A stretch of DNA of 32,888 nucleotides, taken from a virus. Shown here piece after piece: positions 13,862 through 21,511 of the stretch. Under the pieces are notes generated by a model, which worked only from the letters and a program-made list of their open reading frames with translations, had not been told where the DNA came from and ran no database searches. The first letter of the stretch is position 1; every line of letters starts with the position of its first letter. The stretch is from the IMG/VR virus record IMGVR_UViG_3300010399_000068, positions 1-32,888 of that record. One strand, 5' to 3'. The position numbers and the translations under genes are program-made.

Positions 13862-15683
13862 CGCGACGGTGACGACGTGGGATGCGTTCACGCATCGCAC
13901 CGACCTCTACGCCCGACGTGTGCTCGGCGACGCCGCCGCCGGCGAGCCGATCGTGGCCGGTCCGTACGTGCGCCTCGCCTGTCAGCGGCATCTCCGCGAT
14001 CGCGAGCTCGCGGCGGCGGCCGCGGCGTGTGGTCACCCCAAAGGATTCTGGTTCAACGAGGTCGCCGCCGACCACATCATCAATTTCTTCGAGCAGGTCC
14101 TCCGGCTGCCCGATACGCGTGACGACGCCGGCCAGGCGCTGCCGTTCCTCCTCGCCCCCGCGCAGGACTTCATCCTCGGCTGCTGCTTCGGCTGGACCAA
14201 GATCGACGGCTATCGTCGTTTCGTAACGGCGTACATCGAGATGGGCAAGGGGAACGGGAAGACCCCGCTCATCGCCGGTATCGGGCTCTATGGCTTGGTG
14301 ATGGACAACGAGTACGCCGCGCAAATCTTCTGCGCGGCGACGTCCGAGGACCAGGCGCTCCTGCTGTGGAACGACGCGAAGAACATCGTCGAGGCCTCGC
14401 CCGAGCTCGCGTCAATCCTCAAAGTGCGGGAAGCGAAGGGGGCTCACAACATCAGCTACCCGGAGCTGAAGTCGTTCTTCCGGCCGTTCACCAAGGAACA
14501 GGCGAAGAAGTCCGGCACGCGGCCGCATATGGGCCTCATCGACGAGCTCCACGAAGATGCCAGCGGCGACGCACCGAAGAAGGTCCGCGCGGGCACGAAG
14601 GGACGCAAGCAGCCGCTGATCTTCGAGATTACGAACTCGGGATTCGATCGCACGACCATCTGTTGGCAGCACCGGGAGCATTCCCGCAGGCTCCTCGAGC
14701 GTGCCGTCGACGACGACGCGTGGTTCGCCTACGTCTGCGCGCTGGACGGTACCTACGGCGAGGAGGGCGCTGACGATCCGCTGACCGACAAGACGTGCTG
14801 GGTCAAGGCGAATCCACTCCTCGGCGTGTCCATCCGCGAGGACTACCTGCAGCGCCAGGTCGAAACGGCGATCAATATCCCTGCGGAGACGAACACCGTC
14901 CTTCGCTTGAACTTCTGCGTGTGGACGCAGGCCATCTCGAGATTCTTCGACCTCCTGAAGTGGGCCGGCTGCAGCGCCTACGTCAGCGACCAGGACCTCA
15001 AGACACCCGGCGTGGTGTGCTACGCCGCGCTCGATGCGGGCCAGACCGACGACTTCACGTCGCTGGTAGGCCTGTTCCTCCTTCCCGACGGCCGCAAAGC
15101 GGTCCGCTGCAAATTCTGGTTGCCTCAGGCGGCGCTCGAGAAATACCCGGAACGTCCCTACGACCAGTGGAAGAAGGCCGAGCTCCTCACGATTACCGAA
15201 GGCGACGTCATCGACTACGACGTCGTCGAGGAAGACGTGTACCAAGCCTGCCGGACGTGGGGCGCGAAGGAACTCGCGTATGACAAGCGGTTCGTCGAGC
15301 AACTCGCGCAGCACCTGGTCGGCAAGGGGATCGATTGCACGGACCAGCCACAAGGTTTCTACCTCAACGAAGGCCTGGGCTTTGTTCGTGATGCCGTGCA
15401 GTCCGCGCAGCTCTGTCACGGCGACCACGCGGTCCTGACGTGGATGGCGAGCAACATGGTCGTGCGGCACGGGCCCAACAAGATGATCCGGCCGGACAAG
15501 GATGCCGCGAAAGACAAGATCGACGGCATCGTCGCCCTCGTCATGGCCGCGCAGCGCGCGTCCGTCGCGCCGAAGCCGGCACAGACGGTCTATGCGACCC
15601 GAGGCGCGTATGTCATCGGCCGCGCCGGCAGCCTGACGCGGCAACCGGTCGACCGCGCCGCGGCCGAATCACCAAAGGAGTAA
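13791..15683 (+). CDS. terL: terminase large subunit (ATPase-nuclease)
   Basis: 630 residues from GTG 13791, overlapping terS by 71 bases; GTG 13752 or GTG 13869 are alternative starts. The ATPase has Walker A GKGNGKT (152-158) and Walker B GLIDELHE (D251-E252). The C-terminal RNase-H-like nuclease shows ALDAGQTDDFTSL (D415) and the closing DKIDGIVALVMA (D578). Motor and nuclease together cut and pump the genome into preformed heads through the portal encoded downstream. Length is typical for the HK97-type family. A small basic N-terminal extension precedes the conserved part. Confidence 0.92.
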   Translation: MAKPNPRAKSRSSKPPADSSAPSSATVTTWDAFTHRTDLYARRVLGDAAAGEPIVAGPYVRLACQRHLRDRELAAAAAACGHPKGFWFNEVAADHIINFFEQVLRLPDTRDDAGQALPFLLAPAQDFILGCCFGWTKIDGYRRFVTAYIEMGKGNGKTPLIAGIGLYGLVMDNEYAAQIFCAATSEDQALLLWNDAKNIVEASPELASILKVREAKGAHNISYPELKSFFRPFTKEQAKKSGTRPHMGLIDELHEDASGDAPKKVRAGTKGRKQPLIFEITNSGFDRTTICWQHREHSRRLLERAVDDDAWFAYVCALDGTYGEEGADDPLTDKTCWVKANPLLGVSIREDYLQRQVETAINIPAETNTVLRLNFCVWTQAISRFFDLLKWAGCSAYVSDQDLKTPGVVCYAALDAGQTDDFTSLVGLFLLPDGRKAVRCKFWLPQAALEKYPERPYDQWKKAELLTITEGDVIDYDVVEEDVYQACRTWGAKELAYDKRFVEQLAQHLVGKGIDCTDQPQGFYLNEGLGFVRDAVQSAQLCHGDHAVLTWMASNMVVRHGPNKMIRPDKDAAKDKIDGIVALVMAAQRASVAPKPAQTVYATRGAYVIGRAGSLTRQPVDRAAAESPKE

Positions 15684-15691
15684 CGCCAGTC

Positions 15692-15925
15692 ATGTCTATT
15701 CGCCGTGTTGTCTCGAGGTCGGCCGCGCGCGTGCGTGCCGTCGCCGGCGCCGTCGCCGAGCGCATCGAACCCTCGATCGTGACGTTCATCGCGGGGCTGC
15801 TGCTCGTCGGCGCCGGTCTCTATCAGCTCGCGCCGCCGGCGGCCTACATCGTCGACGGCGCGATTCTCATTTGGATCGCGCTGCCGCCGGCGGCCGCGGC
15901 GCCGCCTGCCCGGAGGGACGCATGA
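15692..15925 (+). CDS. small membrane protein between terminase and portal, 77 aa
   Basis: RBS AAAGGAG (15673-15679) precedes ATG 15692. The basic N-terminus (SIRRVVSRSAARVRAV) is followed by two hydrophobic stretches: FIAGLLLVGAGLYQLAP (residues about 32-48) and AYIVDGAILIWIALP (51-65). A cytoplasmic, Arg-ended tail follows. Small two-span proteins between terL and the portal gene recur in HK97-like phages. Their role is unknown. The stop overlaps the portal ATG. Confidence 0.65.
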   Translation: MSIRRVVSRSAARVRAVAGAVAERIEPSIVTFIAGLLLVGAGLYQLAPPAAYIVDGAILIWIALPPAAAAPPARRDA

Positions 15926-17466
15926 GCGGGTTCTTTCCACGTCTGCGCGCGGAGGGCACGTCCCCGCGCACGCGTCGAGGTCCACTCGACGACTACTGGT
16001 ACACGCCGCTCTTCGGAAATCTCGGCGACTCCGGGATCCGTCTCACGCCCGACCTGGCGATGACCATTTCGGCGTTCTGGGCGGGCGTCAACTTCCTCGC
16101 GCGCAATCTCGCGTCGCTGCCGCTCATCACCTACCGGGGCCTCGCCGCCGGCGGGAAGGAGCGCGCCCGCGATCTGCCGCTGTACCGCGTGCTGCGGTGG
16201 CAGCCCAACGGCTGGCAGACGTCGCTCGAATACAACGAGATGCTCGTCGGGCACCTGTGCACGCGCGGCAATTTCTACGCGCAGATCCTCGAGGGCCCGC
16301 GCGGCCTCGAGCAGCTCGTCCCCCGACACCCGGATCGCATGCAGGTGGAGCTCGCGCCGAGCGGCCGCAAGGTCTTCACCTGGCTGCAGCCGAACGGCGA
16401 CACGAAGAAGTTCACGCAGGACGAGATGCACCACGTCGCCGGCTTCAGCAGCGACGGCATCACCGGCGTCTCGGTCATCCGCTACGGCGCGCAGTCGCTC
16501 GGCTCGGCCGCGGCCGCGGACAGTTTCGCCGCCCGGTTCTTCAGCCAGGGCGGCGCGCCGGCGTTCGCCGCGATCCACCCGAAGGTGCTCGGCGAGGAGG
16601 GCCGGAAAAATCTGTCGGACTCGATCAACGCCTACACGACGGGCCTGGCGAACGCCCACGGCGTGCTCGTCCTCGAGGAGGACATGAAGGTCTCGCAGCT
16701 GGGCATCAAGCCGCAGGACGCGCAGCTGCTGGCGACGCGCGAACACTCGACCCGCGAGGTGGCGCGGTGGCTGGGTCTGCCGACGATTGTCCTGGCGGAC
16801 AACGGCCAGGCGCCCACGCAGGCCAGCGCCGAGGAGTTCGGCCTGCAGCTGGTGACGTACTCGTTCCGGCCGCTCGCCACGCGCATCGAGATGGCGATCG
16901 GCCGCGATCTGATCGTCGATCCCGAGCAGGTCTATTCCGAGTTCCTGATGGATGCGCTGATGCGCGGGGACTCCGCCGCACGGGCGCAGTTCTACGGCCT
17001 CGGGATCCAGTGGGGGTGGTTCACCCGCGCGGAGGCACGCGAGAAGGAGAACTTGAACCCGATCGACGGGCTCGAGAAGCCGCTGCAGCCGCTGAACATG
17101 ACGACCGACGTCGCGTCGACGACGTCGCCGGCGCCGCGCCAGGCCGATCGCCGCACGCGCGCCACGGCGATCGTCGAGGAGGCGGCCGCGCGGCTCGTGC
17201 GCAAGGAGCTGCTCGCGACGGCGAAGGGTGCGGAGCGCCACGCCGCCAGCCCCGAGGGCTGGAAGACGTTCCTGCGCGAGTTCTACGAGAAGCAGGCACA
17301 CGACATCGCGCGCGATTTGAAGATGTCGCTCGACGTCGCGCGCGACTACGCCGCCCGCCACGGGCTGCTGCTCGAGCAGCGCGGCATTGGCGCCGCGGCC
17401 GATTGGGAATGGCTCGCCGTCGCCGAGCTCACCGAGCTCGCGCTCGAGGAGCCGGTCCAGGGATGA
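15922..17466 (+). CDS. portal protein, HK97 family
   Basis: 514 residues, ATGA overlap with the membrane protein gene; RBS CGGAGGGA upstream. The sequence shows the family landmarks: MTISAFWAGVNFLARNLASL near residue 50, the RPLATRIEMAIGRDLI helix, TREVARWLGLPTIVL, and NPIDGLEKPLQP in the C-terminal clip/crown region. It makes the dodecameric ring at the capsid vertex through which terL pumps DNA and to which the connector binds. Order terL-portal-protease-capsid is canonical. The C-terminal 100 residues are a long helical extension. Confidence 0.92.
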   Translation: MSGFFPRLRAEGTSPRTRRGPLDDYWYTPLFGNLGDSGIRLTPDLAMTISAFWAGVNFLARNLASLPLITYRGLAAGGKERARDLPLYRVLRWQPNGWQTSLEYNEMLVGHLCTRGNFYAQILEGPRGLEQLVPRHPDRMQVELAPSGRKVFTWLQPNGDTKKFTQDEMHHVAGFSSDGITGVSVIRYGAQSLGSAAAADSFAARFFSQGGAPAFAAIHPKVLGEEGRKNLSDSINAYTTGLANAHGVLVLEEDMKVSQLGIKPQDAQLLATREHSTREVARWLGLPTIVLADNGQAPTQASAEEFGLQLVTYSFRPLATRIEMAIGRDLIVDPEQVYSEFLMDALMRGDSAARAQFYGLGIQWGWFTRAEAREKENLNPIDGLEKPLQPLNMTTDVASTTSPAPRQADRRTRATAIVEEAAARLVRKELLATAKGAERHAASPEGWKTFLREFYEKQAHDIARDLKMSLDVARDYAARHGLLLEQRGIGAAADWEWLAVAELTELALEEPVQG

Positions 17467-17489
17467 CCCCGAACAGAGGAGACCTTCAG

Positions 17490-18560
17490 ATGTCCGAACG
17501 ACGACTCGATCGCGTGCTGGCGTACGTCCAGGCGCACCCGTGGGCAATCCTGCCCGAGAAGCTGGCGGAGATCCGCGCCATCCTGGAGCTGCACGTCGCC
17601 GGCAACCGGCTGACGGAGGAGGAGCTGCAGGCGCGCCTCAACGGCGCGGCGCCGGCGCCGCGTGCCGCGTCCCGCACCGGCGCGATCGCCGTCGTGCCGG
17701 TGTTCGGCGTCCTCTCCTACCGCATCAACATGCTGAGCGAGATGAGCGGCGGCACCTCGAGCGAGCGCCTGGCGCAGACGATTCGCAAGTACGCGGCGGA
17801 TCCCGAGGTCGGCACCATCGTGCTCGACGTCGATTCGCCGGGCGGCTGCGTCGCCGGCATCCAGGAGCTGTGGGACGAAATCATGGCGGCCCGGGAGACC
17901 ACGAAGGTGGTCGCCGTGGCGAATGCGCTGATGGCCAGCGCCGCGTACTACCTGGCGTCGGCCGCGGACGAGATTGTCGCGACGCCGTCGGCGTTCGTGG
18001 GCGCGATCGGCGTCTACGACATCCACGTCGACCGGTCCAAGGCCGAGGAGATGGCGGGCGTGAAGACGACGCTGATCGCCGCGGGCAAGTACAAGGTCGA
18101 GGGCAATCCGTTCGAAGCGCTCAGCGACGAGGCGCGTGCCGCGAAACAGGCGCAGGTCGACGAGGCCTACGACATGTTCATCAAAGCGGTGGCGAAGGGC
18201 CGCGGCGTGACCGCCGGCGACGTCCGCAGCGGGTTCGGCGAGGGGCGCGTGCTCAGCGCGAAGGCCGCGAAGGCCGAGGGCATGGTCGATCGCGTCGACA
18301 CGCTCGAGGCGACGCTCACCCGGCTCGCCGGCCGGCGCGGCGCCGCCGTGACGGGCGCCGTCGGCACGGGCGCGCAGGACCTCCGCGCGTCGGCCGACGA
18401 CATCTGTGAGCCGGATGAGGACGGCGAGTGCCCCGACGGCTACACGCTCGGCGAGGACGGGATGTGCCATCTGTCGCCGGCCGCGGCCGCGACGACGACG
18501 GCCGACCTGGAGGCGCTCGACCTGCGCCGGCGGCAGCTCCGGCTGCGGAGGCACGCATGA
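17490..18560 (+). CDS. capsid maturation protease, S49/SppA-like
   Basis: 356 residues. ATG 17490 is favoured by AGAGGAGA (17475-17482); ATG 17463 overlaps the portal stop but has no such site. Residues 64-280 are a ClpP/SppA-type fold: DVDSPGG at 113-119, NALMASAAYYLASAADEIV with catalytic Ser150, and IAAGKYKVEGNPFE with candidate general-base Lys202. The C-terminal 60 residues include ICEPDEDGECPDGYTLGEDG, an acidic Cys-containing segment before a basic end. It should cleave capsid or scaffold during maturation. The capsid gene carries a helical delta-like N-terminal region consistent with processing. Confidence 0.88.
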   Translation: MSERRLDRVLAYVQAHPWAILPEKLAEIRAILELHVAGNRLTEEELQARLNGAAPAPRAASRTGAIAVVPVFGVLSYRINMLSEMSGGTSSERLAQTIRKYAADPEVGTIVLDVDSPGGCVAGIQELWDEIMAARETTKVVAVANALMASAAYYLASAADEIVATPSAFVGAIGVYDIHVDRSKAEEMAGVKTTLIAAGKYKVEGNPFEALSDEARAAKQAQVDEAYDMFIKAVAKGRGVTAGDVRSGFGEGRVLSAKAAKAEGMVDRVDTLEATLTRLAGRRGAAVTGAVGTGAQDLRASADDICEPDEDGECPDGYTLGEDGMCHLSPAAAATTTADLEALDLRRRQLRLRRHA

Positions 18561-18772
18561 TCGCGCTCCTGCAACGCGTCCGCGCGGCGTGGGACCTCTA
18601 CCGGCGGACGCAGCGCGTGCGGCGCCGGTTCCGGCGGCTCGGACCGCTCGGCCAGGCGCAGCTGGTCATCACCGCGATCGAGCGCGATCCGGAACTCCGT
18701 CAGCGCTTCCGTCAGGCCATCGGCATCAACATGGCCGGGCGGCCGCGGCGAGGAAAAGTCACGGTCCCGTAG
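18557..18772 (+). CDS. small basic protein between protease and capsid genes, 71 aa
   Basis: ATGA overlap with the protease stop. The product is highly basic (DLYRRTQRVRRRFRRLGPLG; INMAGRPRRGKVTVP) and helical. It could bind DNA, capsid or the protease; no family is recognised. A hairpin with a T-rich arm (18750-18783) spans its last codons and stop, so transcription or RNA processing may be adjusted here before the non-coding element and the capsid gene. Confidence 0.55.
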   Translation: MIALLQRVRAAWDLYRRTQRVRRRFRRLGPLGQAQLVITAIERDPELRQRFRQAIGINMAGRPRRGKVTVP

Positions 18773-18783
18773 GACTTTTTCTC
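18750..18783 (+). terminator. hairpin with A-arm and T-arm across the stop codon
   Basis: GAGGAAAAGTC (18750-18760) pairs with GACTTTTTCTC (18773-18783) over 11 positions with one G-T wobble. The loop ACGGTCCCGTAG can form a further short stem. The T-run is within the 3' arm, so it acts as a terminator only if the A-T part melts. Bidirectional intrinsic terminators have this A-stem-T layout. It lies two bases before the structured element at 18785. Confidence 0.5.
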
Positions 18784-18784
18784 C

Positions 18785-18985
18785 GCTACCAGATGCGGTA
18801 CAGCGCGGTCCTCATGGTCGCCGTACCGTAGAACACGTATTCAACGGCGCGCCGGCGCGGTGCTCTCTCGAGTGGCCGTCCGACGCGCGACGCAACACGC
18901 GGGTTTCTGTCGAAGCGCGCGGTTGTTGGTCGACTGCACCGGCGCACTCCGGCCAGTCGACCTGCAGCCGCGCGCTTTGTCTTTG
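18785..18985 (+). ncRNA. repeated structured RNA element, copy A (upstream of major capsid gene)
   Basis: No gene is present in 18773-19010. The element starts with the 20-mer GCTACCAGATGCGGTACAGC, identical in copy B at 30129. CTAC (18786-18789) pairs with GTAG (18828-18831), and GGTAC (18797-18801) pairs with GTACC (18823-18827), leaving CAGATGC as a conserved bulge. GCTCTCTCGAG (18862-18872) can form a CTC-TCTC-GAG hairpin, followed by the shared GTCCGACG (18878-18885). The shared block 18905-18926 is the 5' arm of a long terminal hairpin closing at 18977 with a T-rich tail. Position before the capsid gene suggests a regulatory leader; mechanism unknown. Confidence 0.6.
18913..18985 (+). 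terminator. long terminal hairpin with T-rich tail, copy A
   Basis: AAGCGCGCGG (18913-18922) pairs perfectly with CCGCGCGCTT (18968-18977). The helix continues through TTGT/GCAG by wobble pairs, then GGTCGACTG (18928-18936) pairs with CAGTCGACC (18954-18962), and CCGG/CCGG closes the loop. TTTGTCTTTG follows. This is intrinsic-terminator geometry 25 bases before the capsid start codon, so if active it must be read through or regulated for capsid production. Confidence 0.5.
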
Positions 18986-19010
18986 TACGCCGTATCGCAG
19001 GGAGAACGAA

Positions 19011-20309
19011 ATGGACCTGGTCAAGCACCTGAAGGGCCTCAAGCAGAAGAGGACCGACGCGCTTCTCGAGCAGGAGAGGCAGCTCGCCACCGCCGCGCAG
19101 CGCGGCAACGGGCTCACCGACGACGAGAAGCGGCGCGACGACGAGCTGAGCGCCTCGGTCGAGGAGCTCGACGCGGAGATCGCGCGCTATCAGCGCGTCA
19201 TCGGCCGCGACCGTGAAGCGACGCAGCCGCCCGCGCGTGACGACCGGTCCGCCGCGTTCAACGGCGATCGCCGCTGGGGCTACACCGACATCGCGCAGTT
19301 CGCGCGCGACGTTCGCGTGGCGTGCCAGCCCGGCGGCCGCATCCCGGAGCGCCTGGCCGCGATGCAGGCGGCGCTGCAGGCGGCGCCGTCGAACTACATC
19401 CAGGAGGCCAGCGGCGCCGACGGCAGCGGCTACGAAGTGCCGCCGCAGTTCAAGGCCGACATCTTCGAGCTCGTGTTCACCGACGCGGGCCTGCTCGAGG
19501 AAGTCGACAGCGAGCCGACCAATTCCAGCTCGGTCGAGATGGATGCGGACGAGACCACGCCGTGGGGCGCGAGCGGCGTCCAGGCGAAGTGGCGCTCGGA
19601 AGTCGGCCAGATGACGCCGTCGAAGCCGGACACCGACACGCGCCTGGTCAAGGTGCACGACATGTACGCGTTCGTGCTGGCCAGCGAGAACCTGATGAAC
19701 GACGCGCCTCGCCTGGCCTCGCGCATTACCAAGAAGGCGGCGGATGCGATTCGCTACAAGGCGAACGACGCCATCGTCAACGGCACCGGCGCGGGCCAGC
19801 CCCTCGGGTTCATGAACGGGCCCAGCCTCGTCACGCAGACCAAAGAGGGCGGCCAGGCGGCCGCCACGTTCAACGCGAACAACGCCGCCAAGATGTTCGC
19901 GCGACTGCTGCCCGCAGGCCTCGGCCGCTCGGCGTGGTACGTCAACTCGGACGTTCTGCCGCAGCTCTTCACGATGACACTCGGGCAGAACTCCGTGTTC
20001 GTGCCGCCGGCCAGCGGCTTCATCGGAGCGCCGGGCGGTTTCCTGCTCGGACGGCCGGTGCGCCCCGTCGAGCACTGCCAGACGCTCGGCACCAAGGGCG
20101 ACGTCGCGCTCATCGACCCGAAGGGCTACTACGCCCCGCTCAACGGCGGGCTGCAGTACGCCGAATCGATTCACCTCTATTTCGATTACGGCCTGAAGGC
20201 GTTCCGCTGGACCTTCCGCATGGGCGGACAGCCGTACCTCTCGGCCGCGGTGAGCCCCGCGAAGGGCAGCACCACGAAGAGCCATTTCGTGGTCATCGAG
20301 AACCGGTAA
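19011..20309 (+). CDS. major capsid protein, HK97 fold
   Basis: 432 residues; RBS CAGGGAGA precedes ATG 19011. Residues 1-75 are a charged coiled-coil segment (LKQKRTDALLEQERQLATAA, VEELDAEIARYQRVI), the delta/scaffold-like domain expected to be removed by the protease. Core landmarks are SGYEVPPQFKADIFELV, DMYAFVLASENLMNDAP with KANDAIVNGTGAGQPLGFM, ALIDPKGYYAPLNGG, and FRMGGQPYLSAAVSPAKGST. It forms the icosahedral shell. The 5' untranslated region contains the duplicated RNA element, and the stop codon lies in the loop of a hairpin. Confidence 0.93.
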   Translation: MDLVKHLKGLKQKRTDALLEQERQLATAAQRGNGLTDDEKRRDDELSASVEELDAEIARYQRVIGRDREATQPPARDDRSAAFNGDRRWGYTDIAQFARDVRVACQPGGRIPERLAAMQAALQAAPSNYIQEASGADGSGYEVPPQFKADIFELVFTDAGLLEEVDSEPTNSSSVEMDADETTPWGASGVQAKWRSEVGQMTPSKPDTDTRLVKVHDMYAFVLASENLMNDAPRLASRITKKAADAIRYKANDAIVNGTGAGQPLGFMNGPSLVTQTKEGGQAAATFNANNAAKMFARLLPAGLGRSAWYVNSDVLPQLFTMTLGQNSVFVPPASGFIGAPGGFLLGRPVRPVEHCQTLGTKGDVALIDPKGYYAPLNGGLQYAESIHLYFDYGLKAFRWTFRMGGQPYLSAAVSPAKGSTTKSHFVVIENR

Positions 20310-20321
20310 TCCCGGTTCTCG
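20297..20321 (+). other. perfect hairpin with the capsid stop codon in its loop
   Basis: CGAGAACCGG (20297-20306) pairs perfectly over 10 bp with CCGGTTCTCG (20312-20321). The 5-nt loop TAATC contains the capsid stop TAA (20307-20309). No T-tract follows, so it is not a standard terminator. It may stabilise the capsid message, slow terminating ribosomes or limit downstream expression. Confidence 0.5.
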
Positions 20322-20371
20322 CACCAGCGTGAGTCAGCGAGTTTCGTAACAGGAGAGACAGGGAGACGACG

Positions 20372-20821
20372 ATGGGCAATCCGAACATTCGACCCAGCGA
20401 CATCGCGACGGTGCTCGCGCGCATCGATCCGGACGCGCAGGCGGCCAGCACGGTCGATTCGATCTGGGTCGCGGTCAAGGACTACGCGCAGTTCCTCGCC
20501 ATCATCCAGGCGGGTGACCTGGGCGCCAGCGCGACGCTCGACGCGTCCGTGCGGCAGGCGCAGGATGCGTCCGGGACCGGCGCGAAGGCGATCACCGGCA
20601 AGGCGATCACGCAGCTGACGCAGGCGGGCAGCGGCTCGGACAAGATGGCGCTCATCAACGTCCGTCCCGAGGAGCTCGATCTCGACAACAGCTTCACGCA
20701 CATTTCGGTGCGCGTGACGGTCGGGACCGCCACGTCGGAAGTCGGCGCGCTGCTGCTCGGATTCAATCCGCGCTTCGGCCCGGGCTCGCACGTCGCGGCC
20801 GTCGCCGAGGTCCTCAACTAA
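20372..20821 (+). CDS. decoration-like / capsid-accessory protein, 149 aa
   Basis: RBS CAGGAGAGACAGGGAG precedes ATG 20372. The sequence MGNPNIRPSDIATVLARIDP, LGASATLDASVRQAQDASGT, AKAITGKAITQLTQ, LDNSFTHISVRVTVGTA and AALLLGF-like end is a recurring protein placed next to capsid genes in phages. It has a beta-sandwich pattern and no charge bias. The gene lies between two hairpins (20297 and 20838), suggesting an expression unit with the capsid. Function as decoration is inferred from position; a head-fibre or structural accessory role is possible. Confidence 0.6.
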   Translation: MGNPNIRPSDIATVLARIDPDAQAASTVDSIWVAVKDYAQFLAIIQAGDLGASATLDASVRQAQDASGTGAKAITGKAITQLTQAGSGSDKMALINVRPEELDLDNSFTHISVRVTVGTATSEVGALLLGFNPRFGPGSHVAAVAEVLN

Positions 20822-20837
20822 CCGGGGGGTACGACGG

Positions 20838-20877
20838 GAGCGGCGGGCTCTGCGGGCATACCGCACCCCGCCCGCTC
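20838..20877 (+). other. GC-rich hairpin after the decoration-like gene
   Basis: GAGCGG-CGGG (20838-20847) pairs with CCCG(C)CCGCTC (20867-20877) with one bulged base, and TGCGG (20851-20855) pairs with CCGCA (20861-20865) around GCATA. It fills most of the 72-base gap before the connector gene. There is no T-run, so it is not a clear terminator; an attenuating or processing hairpin is plausible. Confidence 0.4.
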
Positions 20878-20893
20878 GCGTAGGCCAACGCGT

Positions 20894-21511
20894 ATGCGGT
20901 GGTTGAACCTCGTCACGCCCCCGGCCGAGGCCGTCGAGCCGGTGACGCTGACGGAGGCCAAGGCCCATCTCCGGATCGACGCCGACATCACGACCTACGA
21001 CCAGCTGGTGACCGATCTCATCGTCGCCGCGCGCGACCGCGCGGAGCTCGAGACGAATCGGCAGTTGCTCACCGCGGGCTACCAGCTCGTGATGGACGCG
21101 TTTCCGTGCGGGCCGATCGAGCTGCCGCGGCCGCCGCTGCAGTCGGTAACCGCCGTCACATACGTCGATGCCGGCGGCCTCACGCAGACCTGGTCGTCCT
21201 CGCTCTACCAGCAGCTCGCACCACGGGGACCCTTCGCGGGCCGCGGCCTGCTGATGCCGGTCTACGGCGAGATCTATCCGGTCACGCGGCCGGAGACGCT
21301 CGCGGCGGTGACCGTGGCGTTCACGGCGGGCTACGGCCTCGCGGCGACCACCGTGCCGCGGTCGATTCGCCAGGCCTGCCTGCTGATGATCGGCGACTGG
21401 TTCCGGATGCCCGAGCAGATGGTGATTGGCGAGAACGCGTTCGCGTTCCCGCTGCCCGTCGGGGCCGCAGCGCTGCTGCGGCCATTCAAGAGCGAGCCCC
21501 TGCAGTGGTAA
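20894..21511 (+). CDS. head-tail connector protein (gp6-like)
   Basis: 205 residues. TPPAEAVEPVTLTEAKAHLR near the N-terminus is the hallmark of the gp6-like/phiE125 gp8 connector family. It is followed by DLIVAARDRAELETNRQLL, FPCGPIELPRPPLQSVTAVT and VPRSIRQACLLMIGDWF helices. These proteins make a ring under the portal that closes the packaged head. Gene order capsid-accessory-connector-adaptor supports it. The next gene starts at a GTG inside its last codons. Confidence 0.85.
   Translation: MRWLNLVTPPAEAVEPVTLTEAKAHLRIDADITTYDQLVTDLIVAARDRAELETNRQLLTAGYQLVMDAFPCGPIELPRPPLQSVTAVTYVDAGGLTQTWSSSLYQQLAPRGPFAGRGLLMPVYGEIYPVTRPETLAAVTVAFTAGYGLAATTVPRSIRQACLLMIGDWFRMPEQMVIGENAFAFPLPVGAAALLRPFKSEPLQW

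Noticed and set aside
18785-18835. Hammerhead or other small self-cleaving ribozyme
   Set aside because: The bulge CAGATGC superficially recalls a hammerhead core, but CTGATGA and the partner GAAA are absent, and I could not fit twister, HDV or pistol consensus.
18785-18985. tRNA or tmRNA
   Set aside because: No acceptor stem with CCA, no T-arm GGTTCGAATCC-like sequence and no anticodon arm could be drawn.
18786-20324. Minus-strand frames ending LYRIW at both RNA elements
   Set aside because: The shared C-terminal residues simply reflect the conserved 20-mer read backwards. The rest of both frames is unrelated and Arg-rich, and conservation follows paired stems rather than codons.
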